DNA of 14,854 nt from Prevotellaceae bacterium (GCA_031259645.1 JAIRLC010000035.1:1-14854); one strand, 5' to 3'. Positions 1 through 8,383 are shown, counted from the first letter of the stretch. Made by a program: numbers and translations. The notes: generated from the letters alone by a model not told the origin.

Positions 1-1004
1 TGTTGAAGAAACCGAACGTCGTTCTCGAAATAGTGGCGCAGGTCGCGGACGTGCCATTTCAGCATGGCGATGCGCTCAATGCCCATCCCGAAGGCGAAGC
101 CGGTGTATCGTTCGGGGTCGATGTTCGAGGCTTCCAGCACGTGGGGGTCCACCATGCCGCAGCCCATGATTTCGAGCCAGCCGGTGTGTTTGCAGATGTT
201 GCATCCTTTGCCGTTGCAGATGTTACAACTCACATCCACTTCGGCGCTGGGCTCCGTGAAAGGGAAGTACGACGGGCGCAGCCGGATTTGCACATTCTCG
301 CCGAAAAACTCGCGGGCGAAATACAAAATGGAGTGTTTCATGTCGGCAAACGACACGTTTTCGTCGATATATAATCCTTCTACCTGATGGAAGATGCAGT
401 GTGCGCGCGCCGAGATGGCCTCATTGCGGAATACGCGACCGGGGCAAATGATGCGGATGGGCGGCTTGAGGCGTTCCATAGCCCGCACCTGCACCGAGCT
501 GGTGTGGGTGCGCAGCAGCACCGGGTTGTCGCCTGTGGTGATGAAGAACGTGTCTTGCATGTCGCGCGCCGGATGTTCGGGCGGGAAGTTCAGCGCGCCG
601 AACACGTGGTAGTCGTCTTCTATTTCGGGTCCTTCCTCCACCGTGTAGCCCAGCGTTTTGAAGATGTCGATGATTTCGCTCCGCACGATGGAAAGCGGAT
701 GCCGCGCGCCCAGCGGCGCGGGCTCGCCCGGCATAGTGGCGTCGAACGCCTGTTTGCCGTCGTCGTGATTTTCCAAGCTTTCCCGCAGCGCGTTGATTTT
801 CTCGGTGGCGGCCTGCTTCAAGCGGTTTATCTGTTGCCCGAACTGCCGTTTTTCTTCCGCGCCCACTTGCCTGAACTCCTCAAACAGCAAGGTGATGCTG
901 CCTTTTTTCCCCAGCCAGCCCACGCGCAATGCTTCTACCTCGTCTTTACTTTTGGCCGCAAGATTTTCGATTTCAGACAGCAGCCGGTTTATTTTCTCGT
1001 GCAT
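1..1004 (-). CDS. pheS: Phenylalanine--tRNA ligase alpha subunit, 3' end cut by the window edge
   Basis: Charges tRNA-Phe with phenylalanine in the cytoplasm, as the catalytic alpha subunit of the PheS2PheT2 enzyme. Reading the minus strand from ATG at 1004 gives about 334 residues without a stop, so only a few C-terminal codons are missing compared with the usual 330-340. Visible hallmarks are an N-terminal basic coiled-coil arm (starting MHEKINRLLSEIENL), the class II motif 2 region with FRNEAISARAHCIFHQVEG, a cysteine cluster CNICNGKGCNICKHTGW seen in many bacterial PheS proteins, and the motif 3 segment FGMGIERIAMLKWHVRDLR close to the end. The start lies 8 nt after the stop of the cyclophilin gene, with no clear ribosome binding site, so the two are probably co-transcribed. 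pheT is not in the window. Assignment is secure; only the extreme 3' end is unseen. Confidence 0.96.
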   Translation of the reverse strand, partial: MHEKINRLLSEIENLAAKSKDEVEALRVGWLGKKGSITLLFEEFRQVGAEEKRQFGQQINRLKQAATEKINALRESLENHDDGKQAFDATMPGEPAPLGARHPLSIVRSEIIDIFKTLGYTVEEGPEIEDDYHVFGALNFPPEHPARDMQDTFFITTGDNPVLLRTHTSSVQVRAMERLKPPIRIICPGRVFRNEAISARAHCIFHQVEGLYIDENVSFADMKHSILYFAREFFGENVQIRLRPSYFPFTEPSAEVDVSCNICNGKGCNICKHTGWLEIMGCGMVDPHVLEASNIDPERYTGFAFGMGIERIAMLKWHVRDLRHYFENDVRFLQ

Positions 1005-1012
1005 GCGGGGCG

Positions 1013-1702
1013 TTATTTTTTGGCCGGTTTAATGGCTGTGATGAAGATGTCTTTTACAGGACGGTCGGCGGCGTCGGTGGAAGCGGCGGCGATTTTGTCG
1101 ATTACGTCAAGCCCGCTCACGGTTTCGCCAAATACGGTGTAGGCGCCGTCTAACTGTGCACACGCGGCCGGGTTTTCGACAATGTAAAACTGCGAGCCCG
1201 ATGACGCTTTCTTCGGGTTCACTTGGTCGCCTTGACGGGCTGCCGCCAGCGCGCCTTTCTTGTGTTTATACTGCGGACGAAATTCCGCATCGACCGTATA
1301 GCCCGGTCCGCCTGCGCCATAACGGGCGCCGGGTTTGGGATTTTTCGACGTGGGGTCGCCGGCCTGAATCATGAAACCTTTGATGACGCGGTGAAAAATG
1401 ATGCCGTCATAAAAACTTCCGGCCGCTAATTTCAGGAAATTATCACGGTGCAGCGGCGTTTCCTTATACAGTTTAATGGTGATGACGCCTTCGCTCGTTT
1501 GTATGTCCAGTAGCGGCTCTTCGCCGAGCGTGGCCGGGTCAAATGCTAATTGTTTTTCTTCTGTGCTTGTCGTTTGTTTTTCTTCCATAGCGGTTGCTGT
1601 TTGTGTTTCCGTTTCCATTTTTTTATTCGCGTTTTTAGGGTTGTTTCCACAAGATACTAATGCTAAAATTAGCGTGGAAAGAAATATACCTTTTGTTTTC
1701 AT
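1013..1702 (-). CDS. Cyclophilin-type peptidyl-prolyl cis-trans isomerase, lipoprotein
   Basis: Catalyses proline cis-trans isomerisation to help fold exported proteins. The 229-residue product starts with a lipoprotein signal: a short basic start, a hydrophobic stretch and the lipobox LVSC with Cys18 as the acylated residue. A low-complexity Thr/Glu/Lys linker (about 22-55) tethers the domain to a membrane, presumably facing the periplasm. The cyclophilin fold runs from about 63 to 226. It contains FHRVIKGFMIQAGDP with the catalytic Arg105 and Gln113, a GGPGYTVDAEF segment, GSQFYIV, and LDGAYTVFGETVSGLDVIDKI. The tryptophan that binds cyclosporin in human CypA is Tyr188 here, a common bacterial substitution. 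A Bacteroidota-type promoter lies just upstream, and pheS follows after 8 nt, so this gene leads a small operon. Family assignment is strong; its client proteins cannot be inferred. Confidence 0.93.
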   Translation of the reverse strand: MKTKGIFLSTLILALVSCGNNPKNANKKMETETQTATAMEEKQTTSTEEKQLAFDPATLGEEPLLDIQTSEGVITIKLYKETPLHRDNFLKLAAGSFYDGIIFHRVIKGFMIQAGDPTSKNPKPGARYGAGGPGYTVDAEFRPQYKHKKGALAAARQGDQVNPKKASSGSQFYIVENPAACAQLDGAYTVFGETVSGLDVIDKIAAASTDAADRPVKDIFITAIKPAKK

Positions 1703-1742
1703 ATCTCAATAATTTTATATATTTTTGACGTTTATTTACTTG

Positions 1743-1774
1743 CAAAGTTAGGGTAATTTCTACGAATAACCAAA
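1743..1774 (-). promoter_or_regulatory. Bacteroidota-type promoter for the cyclophilin-pheS unit
   Basis: Read on the minus strand, TTTG (1774-1771) and TAACTTTG (1750-1743) are separated by exactly 20 nt. This fits the -33 TTTG and -7 TAnnTTTG consensus of the Bacteroidota primary sigma factor. The -7 element ends 40 nt before the cyclophilin ATG. No comparable plus-strand promoter for the divergent patatin gene is visible in the same gap. The match is seen directly; activity is inferred. Confidence 0.75.
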
Positions 1775-1795
1775 ATAAAGTGTTTTTAAATTAAG

Positions 1796-4105
1796 ATGAA
1801 ACGGTTTGCGATATTTGTGCTGTGTATCTGGTTAGGTGTTCAAGGCTTTTCGCAACGGGTGGGGTTGGTGCTAAGCGGCGGCGGAGCTAAGGGCATGGCG
1901 CATATCGGTGTGATCCAAGCCCTCGAAGAAAACGGTATTCCCATTGATTACGTTGCGGGCACTTCTATGGGCGCTATTGTGGCTTCGCTTTACGCCATTG
2001 GCTATTCGCCCGAAGAAATGATTACGCTGATGCAGTCGGAAGATTTTACGTCGTGGTACAAAGGGCAGGTGCTTGAGAAAGACCAGACCTACCTGTTCCG
2101 CCGCGAGCCTTCGCCCGAAATGTTTTCCCTGTGGCTCCATTCCAAAGGGCTTAAGCCGAACGTGCCTACGAGTTTCATTCCGTCTTACCAGATGGATCTT
2201 GCTGTGCTGGAGCTGTATTCGGCCGCCGGTGCGGTGGCAAAAAACAACTTCGACAGTTTGATGATACCCTTCCGTTGCGTGTCTTCCGACATTGTGAAGA
2301 AAAAACCTGTGGTGGCGCGGAATGGAAATCTCGGCATGGCTGTGCGGGCTTCGATGTCGTACCCGTTTTACTTCAAAGGGGTAAAAAGGGATTCTACGAT
2401 ATTGTTCGACGGCGGGTTTTACAACAACTTTCCGTGGGACGTGATGGTGCAGGACTTTAATCCCGACTTTATTATCGGCGTGAAGGTGAGTAACAACCCG
2501 AAAAACCCCGATGAAGACAATATTTTCATGCAAATTGAAAACATGCTCACGTTTACCACCAATTATGACCTTCCCGAAGAGAAAGGGGTTATGATTGACA
2601 TAAAGCTGAATAATGTGTCGTTGCTTGATTTCGGCAAGGTGCTTCAGCTTTCCGGCATAGGCTATCAAAATGCGTGGCAAAAAATGGACACTATTAAAAC
2701 CAGGGTAGGCAATCGTCGTGTGTCGCGGGAAGAAGTCACCGAAAAGAGAAACGCTTTTCGCAAAAGAATGCCGGAATTGAAGTTTAAGAATGTAAATATA
2801 ATAGGAGATGTTTCTCGTTTGCAAAATTCTTTCCTTGGCCGTATGGTGCGGGGGGATAAGCATGAAGTAATGAATTTCCAACAAGTCAAGCGGCATTATT
2901 TCAGGGCTATTGCTTCGAACAATGTGAATGTGTTCTTTCCCTGGGCTACTTTCATAGATTCTACCGGCCTGTTCGATCTTAACGTGCGGGTGACCCGCGC
3001 CGCCCAGTTCAGGGTGGCTCTTGGGGGCAATTTGTCGTCCTCTTCCCTGAATCAATTATATTTGGGTTTGGAATGGCATCATTTTGCCAACAACATGGGG
3101 TTTGCTTATGCCAATATGAACATCGGGCGTTTTTTTATGGGTGGCCGCATAGGATGGAGAGGTTACCTCGACGTGTATCCGTCGTTTTTTTATGAAGTGG
3201 AAGGGAATATCTTGCAGTATGATTACTACACCGGCGCACAGGATCTCGTGTTTTTCGACAAACGGCCGAGCTATTTACAGGAATTAGACCGGTATGGCAG
3301 TTTGTCTTTCGGCGTCCCGCTTTCCGAGCGGCAAAATATAAATGTTAAACTGGGCTTTTCTGCAGGTGGGCTTCGCGATAACTATTTTGAAGTGCAGGAT
3401 TTCACCACCTCCGATACGACCGACCAAACACGCTTTAGTTATTATTCCCCGCAATTTATTATTGAACGGAATACGCTCAATTATCGCCAATATGCCACCC
3501 TTGGGAAAAAACAGCATGTGAGTGTACGCTATGTTACAGGCAGAGAGAAGCACATTTCCGGCAACCTGTCAAAAAAAGGTAATACGAACATTGAAAGCGA
3601 ATTTATTGACTTCCACCAGTGGGTTACGGCTCGATTTCTGAGTGAGTCGTATTTTTCAATTGGTAATCATTTCTCATTAGGCACCTACATTGATGCGGTA
3701 TTTTCTAATAAATCGACGTTCGGCGATTATTTTTCCACCATGCTGTCGCTGCCTGCCTTTACCCCCACACCGCATAGCAGTTCGGTTTTTTTACCCCACT
3801 ATCGCGCCAACGTTTTTATGGGCTTAGGCCTGATGCCTACAGTTTGTTTTACCAATAAAATAATATTGCAGGCAGGCGGTTATGTGTTTCAACCCTACCA
3901 GTATATTACATCGGTTGGCAGCGAAGTGTCTTATTCCAAACCTTTATCAAGCCGCGCCTACATGGCCTTGGGCGCACTGGTATGGCACACGCCCGTCGGG
4001 CCGCTGAGCCTGTCGGCAAATTATTACAGCCAGGCCGAAACCAATTGGTACTTCCAGTTAAATTTAGGCTACTTATTGTTTAATAAAAAAGGACTTGATT
4101 ATTAA
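1796..4105 (+). CDS. Patatin-like phospholipase fused to an outer-membrane beta-barrel
   Basis: A predicted serine lipid acyl hydrolase joined to a BamA/Omp85-like barrel (769 residues), similar in layout to type Vd autotransporters such as PlpD. Residues 1-20 are a signal peptide ending in FSQ. The patatin domain (about 22-260) shows the oxyanion-hole loop GGGAKG (28-33), the nucleophile elbow GTSMG with Ser57, and the DGG motif with Asp205, so the Ser-Asp dyad is intact. Residues about 326-400 look like a POTRA-type linker. From about 404 alternating aromatic strands form the barrel, and the last strand (LNLGYLLF, ending at Phe762) resembles a BAM recognition signal with a short tail after it. 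The hydrolase is therefore probably delivered to the outer membrane; whether it is released outside or faces the periplasm cannot be read here. The stop codon TAA is followed directly by the ATG of the flippase gene. Natural substrate unknown. Confidence 0.92.
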   Translation: MKRFAIFVLCIWLGVQGFSQRVGLVLSGGGAKGMAHIGVIQALEENGIPIDYVAGTSMGAIVASLYAIGYSPEEMITLMQSEDFTSWYKGQVLEKDQTYLFRREPSPEMFSLWLHSKGLKPNVPTSFIPSYQMDLAVLELYSAAGAVAKNNFDSLMIPFRCVSSDIVKKKPVVARNGNLGMAVRASMSYPFYFKGVKRDSTILFDGGFYNNFPWDVMVQDFNPDFIIGVKVSNNPKNPDEDNIFMQIENMLTFTTNYDLPEEKGVMIDIKLNNVSLLDFGKVLQLSGIGYQNAWQKMDTIKTRVGNRRVSREEVTEKRNAFRKRMPELKFKNVNIIGDVSRLQNSFLGRMVRGDKHEVMNFQQVKRHYFRAIASNNVNVFFPWATFIDSTGLFDLNVRVTRAAQFRVALGGNLSSSSLNQLYLGLEWHHFANNMGFAYANMNIGRFFMGGRIGWRGYLDVYPSFFYEVEGNILQYDYYTGAQDLVFFDKRPSYLQELDRYGSLSFGVPLSERQNINVKLGFSAGGLRDNYFEVQDFTTSDTTDQTRFSYYSPQFIIERNTLNYRQYATLGKKQHVSVRYVTGREKHISGNLSKKGNTNIESEFIDFHQWVTARFLSESYFSIGNHFSLGTYIDAVFSNKSTFGDYFSTMLSLPAFTPTPHSSSVFLPHYRANVFMGLGLMPTVCFTNKIILQAGGYVFQPYQYITSVGSEVSYSKPLSSRAYMALGALVWHTPVGPLSLSANYYSQAETNWYFQLNLGYLLFNKKGLDY

Positions 4106-5614
4106 ATGGCAAATCCATTGAAGCGCTTAGCGGGTGAAACCGCCACTTACGGGGTAAGTACTATTCTTGCCCGTGTATTGAATTTTCTTTTTGTCCCCAT
4201 CTACACCCGCATGCTCACGCCGGGCGACTATGGTATTGCCACCGACTTTCTGGCCTATATTGCCATTTTGCAAGTGCTGCTCACCATGGGACTGGAAACC
4301 GGAAGCCTGCGCTATGCCAACAAAAGCGACAAGCCTCGTGAGGTGTTTTCCACCGTGCTGGTGTTCACAGGTGTGGTGGCCGCCCTGTTCTTTGCCCTGT
4401 CTGCCTTTTGGTCGAACGACATTGCCCGGTGTTTGCATTACGATGGATACCAAATGTGCATTATTTACGTCGGCGGCATTCTTGCTATCGACAGTTTCAC
4501 CGCTATCCTGTTTGCCCGCTTGCGCTTTGAATACCGTGCGGCGAAGTTTACCATTTTTAAATCGGTGAAAATTGGCGCCGAATTGGGTTTTAACTTCCTG
4601 CTCTTTTTTGCGGCGCCCGCTTATTTCGCCGCACATCCCCACTCGTGGCTGCTGCATTTTGTATCGGCAACCCCCGATTTCAGCTACATCCTGTGCGCTA
4701 TTTTCCTCAGTTGCCTGATAGCCCTTATCCTCTTTATTCCCGATTTGTGGAAAATCAAAATCAGGTTCGACAAAACGCTGTGGCGCCAGATGATGATTTA
4801 TTCCATCCCGCTTATGATTGCTGGATTGCCGGGGGTGGCCAACGAATTTATTGACCGGATATTGTTTCGCTATTTCTTACCCGAAAATGTGGCATGGCAA
4901 GAGCAGCTTGGTGTTTTTCAAGCCGGCGTAAAGATTGCCGTGCTCATGTCGCTCTTCATCCAAATGTTCCGCTACGCCGCCGAGCCGCATTTTTTTGCCG
5001 GCGAGAAAAACAAACAGGCGCCCATGCACCTTGCCATTGTCATGAATCATTTCACAGCTTTTTGTATGGTCATCTTTCTGTTTGTCATGTTTTACATAGA
5101 CGCCATCGGCCTTTTGCTGGGAAAAAACTTCAGGACGGGGCTCGACATTGTCCCCGTCATGTTGGGCGCTTATGTGCTGCTGGGCATGTCGTTCAACCTT
5201 TCCATGTGGTATAAACTGTCGGGCAAAACACACTATGCCGTATATATTACCACCGCCGGATTGCTGGTCACATTGGTTATTAACGTTGTTTTTATGCCGG
5301 TTTATGGCTATCATGCTGCCGCCTGGGGGCACTTTTTCAGCTACCTTGTTATGGTCATACTGAGTGCGTGGCTTGGCGCAAAATATTATCCTGTTCCTTA
5401 TAATTGGCTAAAACTTTGGGCTTATATTTCGGTGGCGCTGGCGCTGTTTTTCTTCAGCGTATGGCTCAATGTGCCGCTGCTATGGGCCAAATGGCTCATC
5501 AACACTTTCCTGTTGGCGGCTTACGTCGCTTTTTGGTTTTGGTGTGAAAAAATTAATATACGAAACGCAATACCCACAAATCGCAAATCTAAAATCGCAA
5601 ATCTAAAATCGTAA
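4106..5614 (+). CDS. Oligosaccharide/polysaccharide flippase family membrane protein (MOP superfamily)
   Basis: A 502-residue polytopic inner-membrane protein with many hydrophobic segments from about residue 13 to 485. It begins with the layout typical of Wzx/RfbX-type exporters: LAGETATYGVSTILARVLNFL followed by PIYTRMLTPGDYGIATDF. Such proteins flip lipid-linked sugar units across the cytoplasmic membrane for surface polysaccharide or peptidoglycan-related assembly. The ATG follows the patatin stop codon with no gap, suggesting translational coupling. The last 11 residues (NRKSKIANLKS) are not flippase sequence in any conserved sense: they are the translation of a 14-bp tandem repeat that runs through the stop codon. 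No glycosyltransferases are nearby, so the carried substrate cannot be inferred. MurJ-like lipid II flipping is an alternative within the same superfamily, but the N-terminus looks more like the polysaccharide branch. Confidence 0.9.
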   Translation: MANPLKRLAGETATYGVSTILARVLNFLFVPIYTRMLTPGDYGIATDFLAYIAILQVLLTMGLETGSLRYANKSDKPREVFSTVLVFTGVVAALFFALSAFWSNDIARCLHYDGYQMCIIYVGGILAIDSFTAILFARLRFEYRAAKFTIFKSVKIGAELGFNFLLFFAAPAYFAAHPHSWLLHFVSATPDFSYILCAIFLSCLIALILFIPDLWKIKIRFDKTLWRQMMIYSIPLMIAGLPGVANEFIDRILFRYFLPENVAWQEQLGVFQAGVKIAVLMSLFIQMFRYAAEPHFFAGEKNKQAPMHLAIVMNHFTAFCMVIFLFVMFYIDAIGLLLGKNFRTGLDIVPVMLGAYVLLGMSFNLSMWYKLSGKTHYAVYITTAGLLVTLVINVVFMPVYGYHAAAWGHFFSYLVMVILSAWLGAKYYPVPYNWLKLWAYISVALALFFFSVWLNVPLLWAKWLINTFLLAAYVAFWFWCEKINIRNAIPTNRKSKIANLKS

Positions 5615-5636
5615 ATCATAAATCGTAAATCATAAA
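5581..5636 (+). repeat. Four-copy 14-bp tandem repeat spanning the flippase stop and dut start
   Basis: Two exact copies of TCGCAAATCTAAAA (5581-5594, 5595-5608) are followed by two exact copies of TCGTAAATCATAAA (5609-5622, 5623-5636). The first pair encodes the flippase tail. The third copy supplies its TAA stop (5612-5614). The last A of the fourth copy is the A of the dut ATG. Because 14 is not a multiple of three, gain or loss of a copy would change the reading frame of the tail and the spacing to dut. Confidence 0.95.
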
Positions 5637-6073
5637 TGACACAAGTAAAAATTGTTAATCAATCACCCTTCGAACTTCCGGCTTATGCCACCCTTTCCTC
5701 TGCCGGCATGGATTTGCGGGCTAACCTGAGCGAGCCTTTAACCCTCAAACCCTTGCAGCGCGCCATGGTCCCCACCGGTTTATTCATCGAACTGCCGCAA
5801 GGGTATGAGGCGCAGATTCGCCCGCGCAGCGGGCTTGCCGCAAAGCACGGCATTTCCCTGCTCAACACGCCCGGCACCATTGACGCCGATTACCGCGGGG
5901 AAATTAAAATAATCGTCGTAAATCTTTCCGCGCAGGATTTTTTATTAAACCCCGGCGAACGGATTGCACAAATGGTTGTAAACCAATATGAAAAAGTTGA
6001 ATGGTTGCCTGTGGAAACCCTCGCGGAAAGCGAACGCGGAGCCGGCGGATTTGGATCAACGGGTATGAAATAG
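5636..6073 (+). CDS. dut: dUTP diphosphatase (dUTPase)
   Basis: Hydrolyses dUTP to dUMP and pyrophosphate, keeping uracil out of DNA and feeding dTMP synthesis. The 145-residue length is normal for the trimeric enzyme. All five family motifs are present in order: AGMDLRA (24-29 region), [11 protein letters not shown] (63-73), [14 protein letters not shown] (77-90, with the catalytic Asp83 and Tyr86), GERIAQMVV (107-115), and the C-terminal glycine-rich [10 protein letters not shown] (134-143), which closes over the substrate. The ATG at 5636 sits at the last base of the upstream 14-bp repeat array and 22 nt after the flippase stop, so dut probably shares the flippase transcript. A flippase followed by dut is an arrangement I recall from other Bacteroidales. 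Complete and intact. Confidence 0.97.
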   Translation: MTQVKIVNQSPFELPAYATLSSAGMDLRANLSEPLTLKPLQRAMVPTGLFIELPQGYEAQIRPRSGLAAKHGISLLNTPGTIDADYRGEIKIIVVNLSAQDFLLNPGERIAQMVVNQYEKVEWLPVETLAESERGAGGFGSTGMK

Positions 6074-6083
6074 AAAAAAGTAT

Positions 6084-6091
6084 TAACTTTG
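6084..6091 (+). promoter_or_regulatory. Possible -7 promoter element before panC
   Basis: TAACTTTG matches the Bacteroidota -7 consensus TAnnTTTG exactly and ends 28 nt before the panC ATG. No TTG or TTTG is found 19-21 nt upstream; the nearest TTTG (6050-6053) is 30 nt away. This is therefore half of a promoter by sequence, and it is plausible mainly because of its position in the dut-panC gap. Confidence 0.5.
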
Positions 6092-6119
6092 CACAAAATA
6101 AAAAGAAGTAAATGTTCTG

Positions 6120-6959
6120 ATGATTATAACCAATTCGACTGAACACATGCAGGAACTGACAGCTATTGTCAGAAAAAATAAAACCATAGGATTTGTACCT
6201 ACCATGGGGGCTTTGCATCAAGGACACTTGTCGTTGGTTAAGTTGGCTATGGAAAGATGCGATTTTACGGTGGTGAGTATTTTTGTAAACCCCAAACAAT
6301 TTAATAATCCGGAAGATTTCAAAAACTATCCGCGTACCCAGGAAGCCGACACCAATCTCTTGTCGGAGGTTGGCGTAAACCTTGTTTTTATTCCCTCTGA
6401 AAAAGAAATTTATCCGGCGCCCGATACCCGCGTGTTTGATTTCGGCGAAACAGGCAACGTGATGGAAGGCCTGCATCGTCCGGGACATTTCAACGGCGTG
6501 GCGCAGGTCGTAACCCGCCTGTTCAATATCGTCAATCCCACCATGGCCTTTTTCGGAGAAAAGGACTTCCAACAGCTCGCTATCATCAAACTGCTGGTGG
6601 ATCAAATCGACCTGCCCATACAAATTGTTTCCTGCCCCATTGTGCGTGAATACGATGGCTTGGCCATGAGTTCGCGCAACCGTTTACTGAACAATAACCA
6701 ACGGATGCACGTCCCCCTCATTGCCCGCACCCTTTTTGAAGCCAAAGAAAAAATGGAATATGTGGGCGTGACCGACCTTAGCAAATGGGTGAAAGATACC
6801 ATTGACGCCGATCCTGAATTGAAGACGGAATATGCCGAAATTGTAAATGCAAAAACATTGCAACCAATCATAACGTGGGATGACGCCAACAACATACAAC
6901 TGTGCGTGGCCGTGCATGCCAACACCATACGTTTAATTGACAATATAAGATTGAAATAA
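6120..6959 (+). CDS. panC: Pantothenate synthetase (pantoate--beta-alanine ligase)
   Basis: Joins pantoate and beta-alanine with ATP, via a pantoyl-adenylate, to make pantothenate, the coenzyme A precursor. The 279-residue protein is full length for the family. It carries [13 protein letters not shown] with the HxGH nucleotide-binding signature (His33, His36), [10 protein letters not shown] (about 52-61), [12 protein letters not shown] (ATP and pantoate site), and the KMSKS-equivalent loop [13 protein letters not shown] (Met183-Ser184-Ser185-Arg186-Asn187). The ATG at 6120 is preferred because the earlier ATG at 6112 meets a stop after one codon. panD begins 4 nt after the stop, so beta-alanine supply and use are encoded together. 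panB is not in the window, so pantoate must come from genes elsewhere. Confidence 0.97.
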   Translation: MIITNSTEHMQELTAIVRKNKTIGFVPTMGALHQGHLSLVKLAMERCDFTVVSIFVNPKQFNNPEDFKNYPRTQEADTNLLSEVGVNLVFIPSEKEIYPAPDTRVFDFGETGNVMEGLHRPGHFNGVAQVVTRLFNIVNPTMAFFGEKDFQQLAIIKLLVDQIDLPIQIVSCPIVREYDGLAMSSRNRLLNNNQRMHVPLIARTLFEAKEKMEYVGVTDLSKWVKDTIDADPELKTEYAEIVNAKTLQPIITWDDANNIQLCVAVHANTIRLIDNIRLK

Positions 6960-6963
6960 CAGT

Positions 6964-7317
6964 ATGCAAATTGAGATACTAAAATCAAAAATTCACCGCG
7001 TAGCCATCACCGAGGCAAACCTTCATTACATGGGCAGCATTACCATTGATGAAGACCTCATGGATGCAGCCAATCTTACAACGTATGAAAAAGTGACCGT
7101 GGCCAATATCGACAACGGGGAACGCTTCGACACTTACGTAATAAAAGGTGAGCGGGGGAGTGGGAAAATAGCTGTTAACGGCGCGGCTGCACATAAAGTA
7201 AAAGTAGGGCATTTGATTATCATCATGGCCTATGCCGCCATGAGTCCTGAAGAAGCTAAAACATTCAAACCGGCCATCATATTTCCCGATAGCAAAACCA
7301 ATAAGTTGATAAGCTGA
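6964..7317 (+). CDS. panD: Aspartate 1-decarboxylase, pyruvoyl-dependent
   Basis: Decarboxylates L-aspartate to beta-alanine, the second substrate of PanC. The 117-residue proenzyme has the self-cleavage site YMGSITID with Gly24-Ser25; cleavage there turns Ser25 into the catalytic pyruvoyl group. Lys9, His11 and Arg12 in the N-terminal SKIHRVAIT strand, and the later [17 protein letters not shown] stretch, match the family. The start is 4 nt after the panC stop, and the next gene starts 4 nt after the panD stop, so the three genes are almost certainly one transcript. Confidence 0.97.
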   Translation: MQIEILKSKIHRVAITEANLHYMGSITIDEDLMDAANLTTYEKVTVANIDNGERFDTYVIKGERGSGKIAVNGAAAHKVKVGHLIIIMAYAAMSPEEAKTFKPAIIFPDSKTNKLIS

Positions 7318-7321
7318 ATGT

Positions 7322-8362
7322 ATGGGAACAACTGTCCGAAAAAAGAAATGGAGTAAGATAGTTACAGGCTTATTGAAATACGTGGTATTTTTGGCGCTTT
7401 CCGCCTGGTTGCTCTATATTTCTTTTAAAGAGGTGAAATGGGATGAACTCGTGGAAGGGTTGCGCAGTGCCAACTACTGGTGGGTCGGCGCTTCTATGCT
7501 GTCCGGCTGGTTGGCCATTGTGGTACGCGCTTTGCGTTGGCGCATCATTATTGAGCCATTGGGCTATCGTCCTTCCGTCAAAAACACGTATGATGCGGTG
7601 ATGCTCACCTATCTTGCCAACTTTGCCGTGCCGCGCTTAGGCGAAGTGGTGCGTTGCGGCGCACTGCGCAAAACCGAGAAAGTCCCTTTTGAATCGCTGC
7701 TTGGCACGGTGGTTCTCGAACGGGTATTTGATGTACTCTGCCTGCTCGTCGTTACCATTCTTGTGGTGGGCTTGCGCATGGACACTTTCGGCACATTCCT
7801 GCACGACAAAATATGGCAACCCTTGGTGGAACACAACGCTGAAACTGCCGGACTGTCGTGGCTTTCCATATTGTCTGGCGTATTTGTCGCAACAATTATT
7901 CTGCTGTTTCTTTTCCGGAAAAAACTGTTGCAATTTCGCATCGTACAAAAAATCAACAAGCTCCTCAAAGGCTTAATTGACGGGCTGCGGGCGGGCTTTC
8001 GCTTGAAAAGGAAAAACCAATTTTTTGCCGGCACCCTGATTATATGGTTTTTCTATTTCTTACAATCCTACACCATCATGCACGCTATGCCCGAAACGGC
8101 GTCCCTTGATGTTACCGACGCTCTTTTCCTTATGGTCGTGGGCTCATTAGGCTGGGTGGCTCCCGTGCCGGGCGGTTTGGGCGCCTATCATTTTTTGTTG
8201 TCGCTGGCGCTGCTTACCATGTATGCCATCCCTTGGGAACTTGGTGTGGTATTTGCCACCATCTCACACGAAACACAAGCCGTGATGATGCTTTTCTTCG
8301 GTTTTCTCGCGTTGGCCTCCTTCCTGCTTGCCGGGAAGAAGAAGAAAATATCTGTTTTATAA
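7322..8362 (+). CDS. LPG-synthase transmembrane-domain (UPF0104/YbhN-like) membrane protein
   Basis: A 346-residue inner-membrane protein with several hydrophobic helices. It matches the lysylphosphatidylglycerol-synthase TM family in features such as RALRWRIIIEPLGY near residues 68-82, the TYLANFAVPRLGEVVRCGAL segment (about 96-115), and a C-terminal PVPGGLGAYHFLLSLAL loop and helix. The family includes the flippase half of MprF and stand-alone proteins thought to move lipids or lipid-linked molecules across the membrane. There is no soluble aminoacyl-transferase domain here, so it is not a complete MprF. The ATG at 7322 is used because the ATG at 7318 overlapping the panD end runs into a stop after 12 codons. 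Tight linkage to panCD suggests co-expression rather than a shared pathway. Precise substrate unknown. Confidence 0.85.
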   Translation: MGTTVRKKKWSKIVTGLLKYVVFLALSAWLLYISFKEVKWDELVEGLRSANYWWVGASMLSGWLAIVVRALRWRIIIEPLGYRPSVKNTYDAVMLTYLANFAVPRLGEVVRCGALRKTEKVPFESLLGTVVLERVFDVLCLLVVTILVVGLRMDTFGTFLHDKIWQPLVEHNAETAGLSWLSILSGVFVATIILLFLFRKKLLQFRIVQKINKLLKGLIDGLRAGFRLKRKNQFFAGTLIIWFFYFLQSYTIMHAMPETASLDVTDALFLMVVGSLGWVAPVPGGLGAYHFLLSLALLTMYAIPWELGVVFATISHETQAVMMLFFGFLALASFLLAGKKKKISVL

Positions 8363-8383
8363 ATTGAATTACAGTAATTTGCA

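Noticed and set aside
3..1142. Plus-strand open frames across the left edge, including one of 251 codons
   Set aside because: They are antisense to pheS and the cyclophilin gene, whose minus-strand translations show clear family motifs; the plus-strand products resemble nothing.
1703..1795. Plus-strand promoter for the patatin gene
   Set aside because: No TAnnTTTG element is found on the plus strand in this gap; a TTG at 1740-1742 has no matching -7 box at the right distance.
1871..3055. A 394-codon minus-strand open frame
   Set aside because: It lies wholly inside the patatin gene on the opposite strand, is His/Arg-rich with no domain, and is a by-product of codon bias.
5581..5636. CRISPR array
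   Set aside because: The units are 14 bp and abut directly with no spacers, and no cas genes are near; the same holds for the 15-bp units at 8384-8436.
5904..6623. A 239-codon minus-strand open frame across dut and panC
   Set aside because: It is antisense to two intact enzymes and crosses their boundary; no recognisable protein features.
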